From: Subdoligranulum variabile
Lineage (GTDB): Bacteria; Bacillota; Clostridia; Oscillospirales; Ruminococcaceae
Reading direction: 5' to 3'
NCBI GenBank assembly: GCA_003343905.1
Contig: QAKI01000054.1
Coordinates: 1-64,000 of the forward strand
Length of the DNA stretch: 64,000 nt
The translations under genes and the position numbers were made by a program. The notes below the pieces were generated by a model. It made no database searches, had not been told where the DNA came from, and saw nothing but the letters and a program-made list of their open reading frames with translations. Positions 38,869 through 47,104 of this stretch are shown one piece after another. The first letter of the stretch is position 1, and every line of letters starts with the position of its first letter.

Positions 38869-40894
38869 CCAAACCCATCTCGCCTTTCAAAATCGCACTC
38901 ATTTTCCACGCGAGATAGTCCGCAATCGTCTTTTTAAAATCCTCTTCCGTAGGCGTGGTATCGACCTTCTTGTGCTGGTTGAATGCCCAGTCATCACCGT
39001 TTAACGAAATCGTATCCCGAATGACAAGGCCATTTGTCTCCGTGTAGTAATTTGTCTTCGGCATCTTACCAAGGCAAATTGCCGCCACTTCATCATAACG
39101 CTCAAGTGCATGGTCCGTATTCCGCAAATTGACCTTTTGTGTTGACTTCTTGCGATTCTGTCGAGTGTAGCCGTCTTCTGAGAAGTCGATGAACGTCACA
39201 ACGTCGTCGATTTCATGCGGGCGGTTGACTTGGAACAGATAGATAGCTGTTTGCACGGACGATTTACCGTTGAAAAGGTCTGCCGGCATGTGAATACTTG
39301 CAACCAGTGTATTCTTCTTCAGAATCCGCTTCGCGTACACATCCCCCTGCCCGCTTCCGGCATTCTCCTGAATCAGAACAGCACCGTATCCCGTCTGCAT
39401 GCGTGACAGTGCCTCGTCCACGAAGATAAGTCCCTTGCCCGGTGCCGAATACGGAGGATTGAGCAGGAACACATTCGCAGGGAATGTGTTCCTGTGACTC
39501 TTGATGAACTTCGGCCCTTCTTTGTGTGAGTCCCCGCAGATAATCTGCGAGGAGCCATCCCCCATAAGTATCATGTTCAGGACAGCAAGGATATAAATGT
39601 TGCCCAGAATCTCGATACCGAGCAACTGATTGTGCTTGATATGCTCAATCTTATTATCCAGCGCCTGCGTGTCGTTGATGTGCCTTTTGGCATCGTCAAT
39701 CATGATTTCCATGGCGGATACCAGGAACCCGGACGAGCCCATACAGGTATCCCACACGAACGAATCCTTATCCGTCCTTGCGATTCGCGCCATCAGCGCA
39801 GTGACGAAGCGCGGCGTTAACACCACGTCATTGAGCTTGTCGTTCTCGATAATCACCCAGTCGTTCAGGCTGTTCAGAATCTTGCCCGTGAAATCCAGAT
39901 GGATGTTGCTTTCAAGAAGCGGCAAGATGTCCTCTTTGACCTGCTTGTAAATGGACTTGATGACGCTTTCACCATTCACGGGTTTCCAAAGCTCGCTCTT
40001 CTCAAACACGGGCCTCAGATAGTTCAGTACCATGTCTACTTTGTCATTCGAACAGTCTTTCCGACGCAGGAATGCTCTTGTTCTGCGCAGAATAATGTTC
40101 CCGTCGTTCTCATCGCGGTCGTCATTGCTATAAAAATCAGCTACTTCCAGCGGTCTTACCCCTTCCGTTGTAAGCCCTGCCATGATAAGACCGCAGAACA
40201 GGTACAGCTTCTCATTGGTGCTCAGCAAGGTCTTAATGCTTGCGTCGTCGTAAATTCTCTGATGAATCCCCTTGATGCTCTGCTCCAACCGTTCCTCTTT
40301 ATCGCGCTTGAGCTTTTCCCTTTCAGCAGCCGTCAAGGAGAGCTTGTCAAGCACGGCAAAGAACGTATCTATGTTTGATTGTTTCATCTGCACGAACTCG
40401 AAGCCTACGATTTCCTTCGGAACTTTGCCGTTCTTCTTCGACACGTAATACGCCTTGGCCTCCGGGTCCTTGACGCGCCCCTCTTCAAGCATCGTTCCGT
40501 TGATGCCGACGACAATGACCTCGCTGTACGTACCTTCGTCCAGAATTGCCAGTCCGTAGTGCAGAGCGCCGTTTACGGCGAATTGCTGTGCGGCACGGTT
40601 TGGGTTCTTGCCCCCGCTCACCAGCTCGATATCGCCGCCAGGCGTCAGCTTTTCCAGCTTTCCCTTTGCGCCTTTTGCTTCAATCATTACAGGAATGTCC
40701 CGACGAGTCGTATTCTGCAATAGAAGCTGGATGTCCGGGTAGTTTGCTCCTGAGCCGCCGGACTTCGAGTCTGCCCTTTTAAGCGCCCTGGTGATAGAGC
40801 TGTTAATCTCTTCCGTCTTTCCGAAATGCCGTATGCCAAGGTCATCCAAAACCGCCTTAAAGTATTCCTCGACCTTTTCCTCAATACTTGCCAT
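38861..40894 (-). CDS. Restriction-modification subunit: nuclease plus N6-adenine methyltransferase
   Basis: The protein is 677 residues. The N-terminal domain has a PD-(D/E)xK nuclease pattern: PD at 53-54 and EAK at 72-74. A helical region leads to the methyltransferase. Its motif I is VWDTCMGSSGFL (about 380-391) and motif IV is LLNPPYSAPG (about 478-487), as in gamma-class N6-adenine enzymes. Cleavage and methylation in one chain, with a separate S subunit, is the BcgI (type IIB/IIG) arrangement, so no HsdR is needed. AAGGAGG precedes the ATG. It forms a two-gene operon with the S gene. The recognition sequence is unknown. Confidence 0.9.
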   Translation of the reverse strand: MASIEEKVEEYFKAVLDDLGIRHFGKTEEINSSITRALKRADSKSGGSGANYPDIQLLLQNTTRRDIPVMIEAKGAKGKLEKLTPGGDIELVSGGKNPNRAAQQFAVNGALHYGLAILDEGTYSEVIVVGINGTMLEEGRVKDPEAKAYYVSKKNGKVPKEIVGFEFVQMKQSNIDTFFAVLDKLSLTAAEREKLKRDKEERLEQSIKGIHQRIYDDASIKTLLSTNEKLYLFCGLIMAGLTTEGVRPLEVADFYSNDDRDENDGNIILRRTRAFLRRKDCSNDKVDMVLNYLRPVFEKSELWKPVNGESVIKSIYKQVKEDILPLLESNIHLDFTGKILNSLNDWVIIENDKLNDVVLTPRFVTALMARIARTDKDSFVWDTCMGSSGFLVSAMEIMIDDAKRHINDTQALDNKIEHIKHNQLLGIEILGNIYILAVLNMILMGDGSSQIICGDSHKEGPKFIKSHRNTFPANVFLLNPPYSAPGKGLIFVDEALSRMQTGYGAVLIQENAGSGQGDVYAKRILKKNTLVASIHMPADLFNGKSSVQTAIYLFQVNRPHEIDDVVTFIDFSEDGYTRQNRKKSTQKVNLRNTDHALERYDEVAAICLGKMPKTNYYTETNGLVIRDTISLNGDDWAFNQHKKVDTTPTEEDFKKTIADYLAWKMSAILKGEMGLDE

Positions 40895-40988
40895 TGATTC
40901 GTTTTCCTCCTTACCTTTTCATGTTTCACGATGCACGCATTCGCATCAAAATTTCCCCAACTCCGCGCAGACATCGATCCGGGGTTCT

Positions 40989-41005
40989 CTCAGGAGTAAC
41001 CTGAG
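40989..41005. repeat. Short inverted repeat at the island edge
   Basis: CTCAGG-AGTAA-CCTGAG, in the 194-base gap between the restriction-modification genes and the hydrolase gene. It may be an RNA hairpin of the leader of the methylase gene or a remnant of the insertion border. No matching copy was found at the other edge. The rest of the gap holds the RM leader and nothing else I can name. Confidence 0.35.
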
Positions 41006-41088
41006 GTTCCTCCTGACATCACTTTTCCGTGAAGAGCACTCGCGCATCAGGCCGCAGCCCTGCCCGGCAGCGCGTCACATCCATTATG

Positions 41089-41862
41089 TCAGGATTCAAA
41101 GAACGGCACGGCCAGCGCCAGCCATTCGTCGGGCAGATATACCGACAGATACCCGTGGTTGTAGCCCTTGGCCTCGTAAATACGGCAGGCGGGGTGCATC
41201 GCCTGGAACATGCGGGCGGATTTTTTCACGCAGCGCATCTCCTTCTCGCCGTACCAGTACATCACCTCGGCCCGGTTGCTGCGGATGCCCTCTTTCAGCC
41301 TGTACTCCATCATGTAGGTGCGGTACATAGTGTACAGGGTCTTGCGCGGCGTGCGCGGCATATCCTGCAGGTAGTAGGCGCGGATCTCCTCCGGGTACTG
41401 CATCTTGGCGGGCAGCATCTTGGGCATCATCGCCAACTGGCTGCGACAGGCTTTTTCGCTGAACATCAGCGGGCCGCAAAGCGCCACGGTCGCCATGCAG
41501 AACCGGGCCATGGCCGGTTGGGGATAGCACAGGCTGCCGTCGATGATGGCTTTTTTCGCCACATCCGCCCGGCGGCTCAACAGTTCCATGACGATCTGCC
41601 CGCCCAGCGACACGCCGCACAGCGCGAACAAGTGGCCCCCGCACTGCCCGTCGATGTAGGCCAGCAGTTCGTCGGCGCTTTTCTCGGTGGAAACATAGGG
41701 CGTGGCGTACTCCTCGCCGTGGCCGTCCAGCGTGGGCAGGATCACAAAGTAGCGGTCCGCGAGCGCCCGGGCCTGCCGCAGATAGTTCCACCAGGCGTTC
41801 CCGCCGCCGTGGATCATCATGACCGCGGGGTTGGCGCGGTCCCCAAATTCATGAAATTTCAT
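41089..41862 (-). CDS. Alpha/beta-fold hydrolase
   Basis: The protein is 257 residues. VMMIHGGGNAWWNYLRQARAL gives the oxyanion-hole HGGG, and CGVSLGGQIVMELL the nucleophile elbow GxSxGG. The acid is probably in the YWYGEKEM region, and the histidine in YNHGYLSVYLP. The cap domain is helical. Substrate unknown. Its ATG overlaps the rlmD stop by four bases, so it is coupled to rlmD. The C-terminus FFES ends just before a hairpin-poor gap. Confidence 0.88.
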   Translation of the reverse strand: MKFHEFGDRANPAVMMIHGGGNAWWNYLRQARALADRYFVILPTLDGHGEEYATPYVSTEKSADELLAYIDGQCGGHLFALCGVSLGGQIVMELLSRRADVAKKAIIDGSLCYPQPAMARFCMATVALCGPLMFSEKACRSQLAMMPKMLPAKMQYPEEIRAYYLQDMPRTPRKTLYTMYRTYMMEYRLKEGIRSNRAEVMYWYGEKEMRCVKKSARMFQAMHPACRIYEAKGYNHGYLSVYLPDEWLALAVPFFES

Positions 41863-43031
41863 CGTTTTTTCTCTCTTTTCTGCTCACCGTCCCGCCGTTC
41901 CAGCAGGGCGACGGTTTCTATATGTTTTGTATGCGGGAACAAATCCACCGGCACGAAGCGGCGGGCTTTGTAGCCATGGCGGGCGAACAGCGCCACGTCG
42001 CGGGCCAGCGTTTCGGGGTCGCAGCTCACATACACCACCCGGCCGGGGGCCATGCGCGCCACCGCTTCGATGCAGGCCGGGGTGCTGCCCGCGCGGGGCG
42101 GGTCCAGAAAGACCACGTCGGGCCGCAGGCCCTGCCCGGCGGCGTCCCGCATCCATTCGGTAGCGTCGGCGCAGAAGAACCGCGCCTGCCGCAGCCCGTT
42201 GCGCCGGGCGTTGGCGGCCGCGTCCCGCACGGCGGCGGGGTTGCGTTCCACGCCGATGACTTTGCCCGCGCGGGGCGCGGCGCACAGCCCGATGGTGCCG
42301 ATGCCGCAGTAGGCGTCCACGACGGTCTCCCGCCCGGTCAGCCCGGCCAGTTCCGTGGCCGCCGCATACAGCACCTCGGTCTGGGCCGGGTTGACCTGGT
42401 AAAAGCTGCGGGAAGATATGGCGAACTGCAGCCCGCACAGGGTATCCACCACGGTGCCCGGTCCCCAGAGGACCTTCTCCCGGTTGCCCAGCACGGCGCT
42501 GGTGGCCGTGGGGTTGATGTTCTGCACAATGCTCTGCACCCAGGGCGCCGCTTTGCGCAGGGCGGCGCAGAAATTCCGGCTGCCCGGCAGCGCCGGCCCC
42601 GGCGTGACCAGTGTGACCAGCACCTTTCCGTCCCGGGTGCCGCGCAGCACCACATGGCGCAGCAGGCCGGTGCCCCGGTCCTCGTCATAGGCGGTCCAGC
42701 GGCAGGCACGCGCCGCTTCCAGCACCGCCCGCAGCGTGCGGTTGAGCGCCTGCTGCTGCAGCAGGCAGTCGGTCCCCGGCAGCACCTGATGGGTGCCCTC
42801 GGCATACAGGCCGCAGACCAGCCGCCCCTGCTGCATGGCAAAGGTAGCGATTGCCTTATTGCGGTAGTGCCAGGGGTCCGCCATGCCGCGCACCGGCTCC
42901 ACCGGGGCGAAACGTCCCAGCAGGGTGTGGAGCCGCGCCTGCTTGCGGGCCAGTTGTTCCGGGTACGGCACGGCCAGCAGCGGGCAGCCGCCGCATTTCT
43001 TTGTGGTATTGGGGCATTCAGGTCGGTTCAT
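41859..43031 (-). CDS. rlmD: RlmD-type 23S rRNA (uracil-C5)-methyltransferase
   Basis: Methylates a uracil (U1939-type) in 23S rRNA using SAM. The protein is 390 residues, shorter than E. coli RlmD (433) because it lacks the N-terminal TRAM domain. The cluster-binding Cys lie in CPNTTKKCGGCPL at the start. The SAM motif is VVDAYCGIGTIGLCAA. The catalytic region has DVVFLDPPRAGSTPACI and VYVSCDPETLARDVALF. The fold match is strong; the exact site (RlmD or RlmCD) is uncertain. ATG 43031 has AAAGGA upstream. Confidence 0.88.
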   Translation of the reverse strand: MNRPECPNTTKKCGGCPLLAVPYPEQLARKQARLHTLLGRFAPVEPVRGMADPWHYRNKAIATFAMQQGRLVCGLYAEGTHQVLPGTDCLLQQQALNRTLRAVLEAARACRWTAYDEDRGTGLLRHVVLRGTRDGKVLVTLVTPGPALPGSRNFCAALRKAAPWVQSIVQNINPTATSAVLGNREKVLWGPGTVVDTLCGLQFAISSRSFYQVNPAQTEVLYAAATELAGLTGRETVVDAYCGIGTIGLCAAPRAGKVIGVERNPAAVRDAAANARRNGLRQARFFCADATEWMRDAAGQGLRPDVVFLDPPRAGSTPACIEAVARMAPGRVVYVSCDPETLARDVALFARHGYKARRFVPVDLFPHTKHIETVALLERRDGEQKREKKR

Positions 43032-43161
43032 GGCTGTGGGTCCTTTCCCATATGGTTTACCAGGGCTTGCGCGCCGTGGTACAATAGATACAAAGCAGAA
43101 CGTACCGCCCGCGCGGCGCCCGTTCTGCGTCAGGCTTTTGACTGGAAACGGAGGCATTCAA

Positions 43162-43782
43162 ATGAAGGTATTACTCATCAACGGCAGCCCGCACAAAAAC
43201 GGCTGCACCTATGCGGCTTTGACCGAAGTGGCCAGCGCCCTGCAGGCCGACGGCATCGAAACCGAGATCTTCCACATCGGCAGCGCGCCGGTGGGCGGCT
43301 GCGTGGGCTGCAACGGCTGCGCCAAGGCGGGCAAGTGCGTGTTCGGCGGCCCGGTGGCCGACGTGCTGCCGCTGGTAGAGCAGGCGGACGGCATCGTGTT
43401 CGGCGCGCCGGTCCATTACGCCACGGCGGCCGCCAGCATGCTGGGCTTTATGCACCGGCTGGGCTGGAGCGGCGGCCGGTACCTGCGCCACAAGCCCGCG
43501 GCCGTCATCACCAGCGCCCGCCGCGCCGGCACCACCACGGCCCTTGAAGCCATGGAGAAGATCCCCCAGTTCTTTGAGATGCCGCTCATCAGCTCCACCT
43601 ACTGGCCGATGGTCCACGGCAGCGACGCCGAACAGGTGCGTCTGGACGAGGAAGGCTGCCAGATCATGCGCAACCTGGGCCACAATATGTCCTGGATCCT
43701 GCGCTGCATTGAGGCAGGCAAGGCCGCCGGCATCACCGCCCCCGAAGCCGAGAGCGGCAAGCGCACCAACTTTATCCGCTGA
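43162..43782 (+). CDS. Iron-sulfur flavoprotein (flavodoxin/NADPH-dependent FMN reductase family)
   Basis: The protein is 206 residues. MKVLLINGSPHKNGCTYAAL is the FMN phosphate loop. GGCVGCNGCAKAGKCVFG gives a compact CxxCxxC...C cluster motif as in Isf-type proteins. DGIVFGAPVHYATAAASMLGFMHRLGW is the isoalloxazine-binding loop. It probably transfers electrons or reduces quinone- or nitro-type substrates in the cytosol. GGAGG lies seven bases before the ATG. It is a single gene with a strong terminator at 43802-43830, divergent from rlmD. Confidence 0.9.
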   Translation: MKVLLINGSPHKNGCTYAALTEVASALQADGIETEIFHIGSAPVGGCVGCNGCAKAGKCVFGGPVADVLPLVEQADGIVFGAPVHYATAAASMLGFMHRLGWSGGRYLRHKPAAVITSARRAGTTTALEAMEKIPQFFEMPLISSTYWPMVHGSDAEQVRLDEEGCQIMRNLGHNMSWILRCIEAGKAAGITAPEAESGKRTNFIR

Positions 43783-43801
43783 CGCTCTTTCAAACCACAC
43801 A

Positions 43802-43830
43802 CGGCAGGCCGCACGGCCTGCCGCTTTTTT
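43802..43830 (+). terminator. Terminator of the flavoprotein gene
   Basis: CGGCAGGCCG (43802-43811) and CGGCCTGCCG (43814-43823), then C and six T. Confidence 0.94.
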
Positions 43831-43843
43831 GTGCGGGCATCGG

Positions 43844-44365
43844 TCACAGCGCCAGCATCTGCACGGCGGCCGCGCATAGCGGCCAGCCCACCAGCGCGAA
43901 CCCCGCGCCGAAGGCCAGCCCGGCCAGCACGTCGCTGATGTAATGCACCCCGGTCACCACCCGCGAGACCGCGATCACCAGCGCCAGCACCACCAGCACC
44001 ACGCCCACGGGCAGCGCACAGTGGAGGGCCGCCGCCGCGATAGCCGCCGCCGAAAAACAGTGGCGGCTGGGCATACTGCGGCCGGTCTCTTTTTTGGGGA
44101 AGAGCGGCTCGTACCCCAGCGCCGCATAGGGGCGGGGGCGGTCGATGGCCGTGCGCACGGCGCTGCCCACCAGAAAGGCGGCCGCCGGAACGATCAGCAT
44201 GGGAATAAACGCCGCCTGCAACCCCGCCACCAGCCACAGCAGCAGGCCGATATACAGCGCGTACACAGCCACAACGGCGCCGCGGCTGACAAGGTAAAGT
44301 GCGCGCCGGGCCGCCGGGCGCGCCCGGAACCAGCCGATGACAGCGCGGTATCGGTTCGCATTCAT
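43844..44365 (-). CDS. PAP2-family phosphatase
   Basis: Membrane phosphatase of 173 residues with five to six TMs. The three PAP2 signatures are RTAIDRPRP (KxxxxxxRP-like), SMPSRH (PSGH-like) and SRVVTGVHYISDV (SRxxxxxHxxxD). It probably dephosphorylates undecaprenyl pyrophosphate or a phospholipid on the outer membrane face, recycling the lipid carrier needed by the glycan systems nearby. ATG 44365 has AAGGAGG upstream. It is divergent from the Wzy/WaaL-like gene. Confidence 0.9.
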   Translation of the reverse strand: MNANRYRAVIGWFRARPAARRALYLVSRGAVVAVYALYIGLLLWLVAGLQAAFIPMLIVPAAAFLVGSAVRTAIDRPRPYAALGYEPLFPKKETGRSMPSRHCFSAAAIAAAALHCALPVGVVLVVLALVIAVSRVVTGVHYISDVLAGLAFGAGFALVGWPLCAAAVQMLAL

Positions 44366-44480
44366 GCAGGTTTCCTCCTTCTTGAGCTGGTATAAGGATA
44401 GCACCCCGCAAAAGGCTTGTCAAACGGCGTCCGCTGCGTTTATAATAAAAGGTAATTCGAGAAATACGGAGGAACTCCTT

Positions 44481-45788
44481 TTGTTTGGTTTTGCAAATTT
44501 CCTGCTGCTGGCGCTGTTCGCGGCGGCAGCGGTCGATCTGATCGGGGCCTGGCGGCGCTGCGGCGGGCCGGTCCCCGCCCTGCGCTCCCTCTGGCGCGAG
44601 GAACACCTGCTTTTTGGCAGTTGGGGCGCTGCGCTGCGGCTGCGGGCCGGGGTACCGCTTTTCTGCCTGGGGCTGGCCCTGTATGAGTTCACCGTGGTGT
44701 TCTGCAACAGCATGGCCCGCGAACAGTGGCCCTGGGTGCAGGCCAGTCTGGCCCCGGTACTGGATACCGTCATGTATCTGGCGTTTTTTGCCAAGATCCT
44801 GCTGGGCACCCGCTACAACTGGCGCAGCCTGGGCATGGCCGGGGCGCTGTATTTCATCGCGCGCTGGGTCTACTTCAACGGGCAGAACATCTGGTTCTTG
44901 GGGTTGGCCGTCGTGCTGCTGGCCGCCAAGGACGTGCCCCTGCGCCGTTCGATGCGGGCTTTTCTGGCAAGCGGTATTCCCTCGCTGGCATTGGTGGAAG
45001 TGCTGCACTTTGCCGGGCTGATCGCGCCCGGCGCCACCAGCGAGCGGGACGGCAGTTTCCGGCTGATGTTCGGCTACGGCCACCCCAACACGTTCGGCGG
45101 CGTGGTGCTGGGCCTGGTGCTGGCCTGGGTGCTGCTGCGGCGTGCCCGGCTGCGCTGGCCGGAACTGGCCGCCATCGCGGCGGTGGGCGCGTTCCTGATG
45201 GTGGGCCCGGCTTCGCGCTCAGCCGCCCTGTGTACCCTGCTGCTGGCGCTATTGCTGGTTCTGGCGCGGCTGTTCGGCAAAAGCCGCCCTGCAGGCCGCT
45301 TCGCTGCGGTCCTGCCCGCCGCCCTTGTGCCGCTGGCAGGCGCGACCAGCCTGATCCTGCCGCTGTTCGTCGTCAAAGTAGGTCCCTGGGCCAACAACAT
45401 CGGCCCGGCCTGGCTGCTGCGCCTGGACGAACTGCTGACCTGCCGGATCTCGCTGTCCTGGGCCGCCTACCGGGTGCTGGACATCAAGATTGCTGGGCAA
45501 ATTTTGCCCGAATGGCCGGTGCTGGACAATACCTTCGTCTATCTGCTCTACCAGTTCGGCCCCGTGCTGCTGGTCATCGCCGCCGGGCTGCTGGCCTTCG
45601 CCCTCTACCAGTACGCCCGCCACGGGCGCTGGCAGGAAACCGCCTGCCTGATCACCCTTTTGTTTTACGGCTGTGTGGAAACGCAGGTCCTGCACGTCAC
45701 CAGCGACCCGGCCCTGCTTCTGCTGTGCGGCGCGGTCTTCGCCCTGCCCTTCTCGCGGTGGGACGCAGCGGAATCCACCTGCTGCTGA
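44481..45788 (+). CDS. Wzy/WaaL-like polysaccharide polymerase or ligase
   Basis: Integral membrane protein of 435 residues with about twelve TMs. RLMFGYGHPNTFGGVVLGLVLAW and MVGPASRSAALCTLLLALLLVL hold the conserved blocks of O-antigen ligase/polymerase families (gene names vary). A large external loop (about 300-350) precedes NTFVYLLYQFGPVLLVIAAGLL. The TTG start at 44481 has GGAGG eight bases upstream. It would join repeat units or attach glycans on the outer side. The strong terminator at 45805-45839 ends it. Confidence 0.82.
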   Translation: MFGFANFLLLALFAAAAVDLIGAWRRCGGPVPALRSLWREEHLLFGSWGAALRLRAGVPLFCLGLALYEFTVVFCNSMAREQWPWVQASLAPVLDTVMYLAFFAKILLGTRYNWRSLGMAGALYFIARWVYFNGQNIWFLGLAVVLLAAKDVPLRRSMRAFLASGIPSLALVEVLHFAGLIAPGATSERDGSFRLMFGYGHPNTFGGVVLGLVLAWVLLRRARLRWPELAAIAAVGAFLMVGPASRSAALCTLLLALLLVLARLFGKSRPAGRFAAVLPAALVPLAGATSLILPLFVVKVGPWANNIGPAWLLRLDELLTCRISLSWAAYRVLDIKIAGQILPEWPVLDNTFVYLLYQFGPVLLVIAAGLLAFALYQYARHGRWQETACLITLLFYGCVETQVLHVTSDPALLLLCGAVFALPFSRWDAAESTCC

Positions 45789-45804
45789 CCTTTCCCATTA
45801 GACA

Positions 45805-45839
45805 AAGAAGCCCGCGGATCTTTCCGCGGGCTTCTTTTT
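45805..45839 (+). terminator. Terminator of the Wzy/WaaL-like gene
   Basis: The twelve-base stem AGAAGCCCGCGG (45805-45816) pairs with CCGCGGGCTTCT (45823-45834), then TTTT. Confidence 0.92.
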
Positions 45840-45856
45840 ATTTCGGTTGCTTTTAC

Positions 45857-47092
45857 TCAGAACGGCCAAAGCTGCCAGGTCGCAATGGGAATGATATAGG
45901 AATTTCCTTGCATCATCATCACCAGGAAGCAAATACCGCTTACAAGATGCCACGCAAGCGCTGCACCACACAAAGTGACCCGCGCACGCCAGAATTTCTC
46001 GCGCCGGCCAGCTTTCCACTCCCCGCAGCCACGCAGAAAAGCGGCAAAGGATTCCAACAGCAGGACCCAATAGCAGATAAAAGGTCCCCACCAGAGATTG
46101 CCGTCTGCGATCCGTTCCCCGCTTTCCACCAGAAGCAGTGCTTCCGCCATCGCTATACAGAAGGTAAGGAAGGAAAAGCGGTAGCGGAAATTTTTCCATG
46201 CGGTACGCCCCAGCAGGACCGCCACAGCGCCAATAAAGACGAACGAGCGGATAAGTCCCCGGCGGGCCGCTTCATTGGAAAGCCCCCAGACCAGAACCTT
46301 ACCGGGATATTCTGCCCAGTCAACCGTGAAAATCAACTGCAGTCCTTCGCTTTCGCCGCCGAACAAAACGACCGACTGCAAAAGGCACAGTGCGATGCTG
46401 GGCAGCACGCTGCATCCCATCAGGATCTCCCGTTTCAGGTTTTGGCCACGAGTCCGCACCAGGTCAACAATCAGAAGGATCAGCAGCGCCGGGGCAAAGG
46501 CAAAGACAAAGTTTGCCTTAAAAGCTGTTGCGATCGTCAAAAAGACCGTATAGATCAGCCAGTCTTTCCACCGCAAGCCATCTTTCATACCAGCCCAGGC
46601 ACGATAAAACCACAGAGCCGCCAGAAGGGCAAACGGTGCCAGCATGATGTAAGTCGTATTATGGTAATTGGTGCCGCTGACCGTTCCCAAGTACCAATAT
46701 CCGCCGCGCGGGATCCAGACCGCCTGTGCCAGATTGACCACCAGCCCCAGCAAAAGGCTGAGGGATGCCGTGATACGCGGTACCGCCATATACAGGCCCC
46801 AGGCAAATACAGAGATAGCTGCCACCTGGAACGCTGCCAACAATACCGCCATTCCCAACTTTCCTGCCAAGGCGTACACCGGCGGGATCAGGTAGTAAGC
46901 CGCTGTATAGACTTCCTCATGGAGCGCCTCGTTCAGATGCTCCGGAAGATCCGACGCATACGCGTCGGTGGATGTAAGCTGCTGATAATGCAACCAACAC
47001 ATTGCAATAAAATAGAACGCCAGCATCAACAGTGCCAGAATCTGCCTCCACCGGGGATCCTGTTTGGTCCTCAAACTCTCTTCCTCCTCCAA
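45857..47092 (-). CDS. Polytopic membrane protein, paralogue of the 18558 gene, low GC
   Basis: The protein is 411 residues with about ten TMs, unrecognised function. Its motifs PRGGYWYLGT, YHNTTYIMLAPFALLAAL, FKANFVFAFAPALLILL and GCSVLPSIALCLLQS match the protein at 18558-19772. The match extends over the whole length, with roughly half the residues the same. Its DNA is near 50 % GC while the neighbours exceed 63 %, so the two copies differ in history. It ends the export operon, 12 bases after the 47105 gene. The start at 47092 begins MEEEESLRTKQD, a charged cytoplasmic N-terminus. Confidence 0.85.
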   Translation of the reverse strand: MEEEESLRTKQDPRWRQILALLMLAFYFIAMCWLHYQQLTSTDAYASDLPEHLNEALHEEVYTAAYYLIPPVYALAGKLGMAVLLAAFQVAAISVFAWGLYMAVPRITASLSLLLGLVVNLAQAVWIPRGGYWYLGTVSGTNYHNTTYIMLAPFALLAALWFYRAWAGMKDGLRWKDWLIYTVFLTIATAFKANFVFAFAPALLILLIVDLVRTRGQNLKREILMGCSVLPSIALCLLQSVVLFGGESEGLQLIFTVDWAEYPGKVLVWGLSNEAARRGLIRSFVFIGAVAVLLGRTAWKNFRYRFSFLTFCIAMAEALLLVESGERIADGNLWWGPFICYWVLLLESFAAFLRGCGEWKAGRREKFWRARVTLCGAALAWHLVSGICFLVMMMQGNSYIIPIATWQLWPF

Positions 47093-47104
47093 TTTTCCGG
47101 CCTT

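Noticed and set aside
40989..41005. Att site of the restriction-modification island
   Set aside because: The inverted repeat has no partner at the other edge, and no integrase is present.
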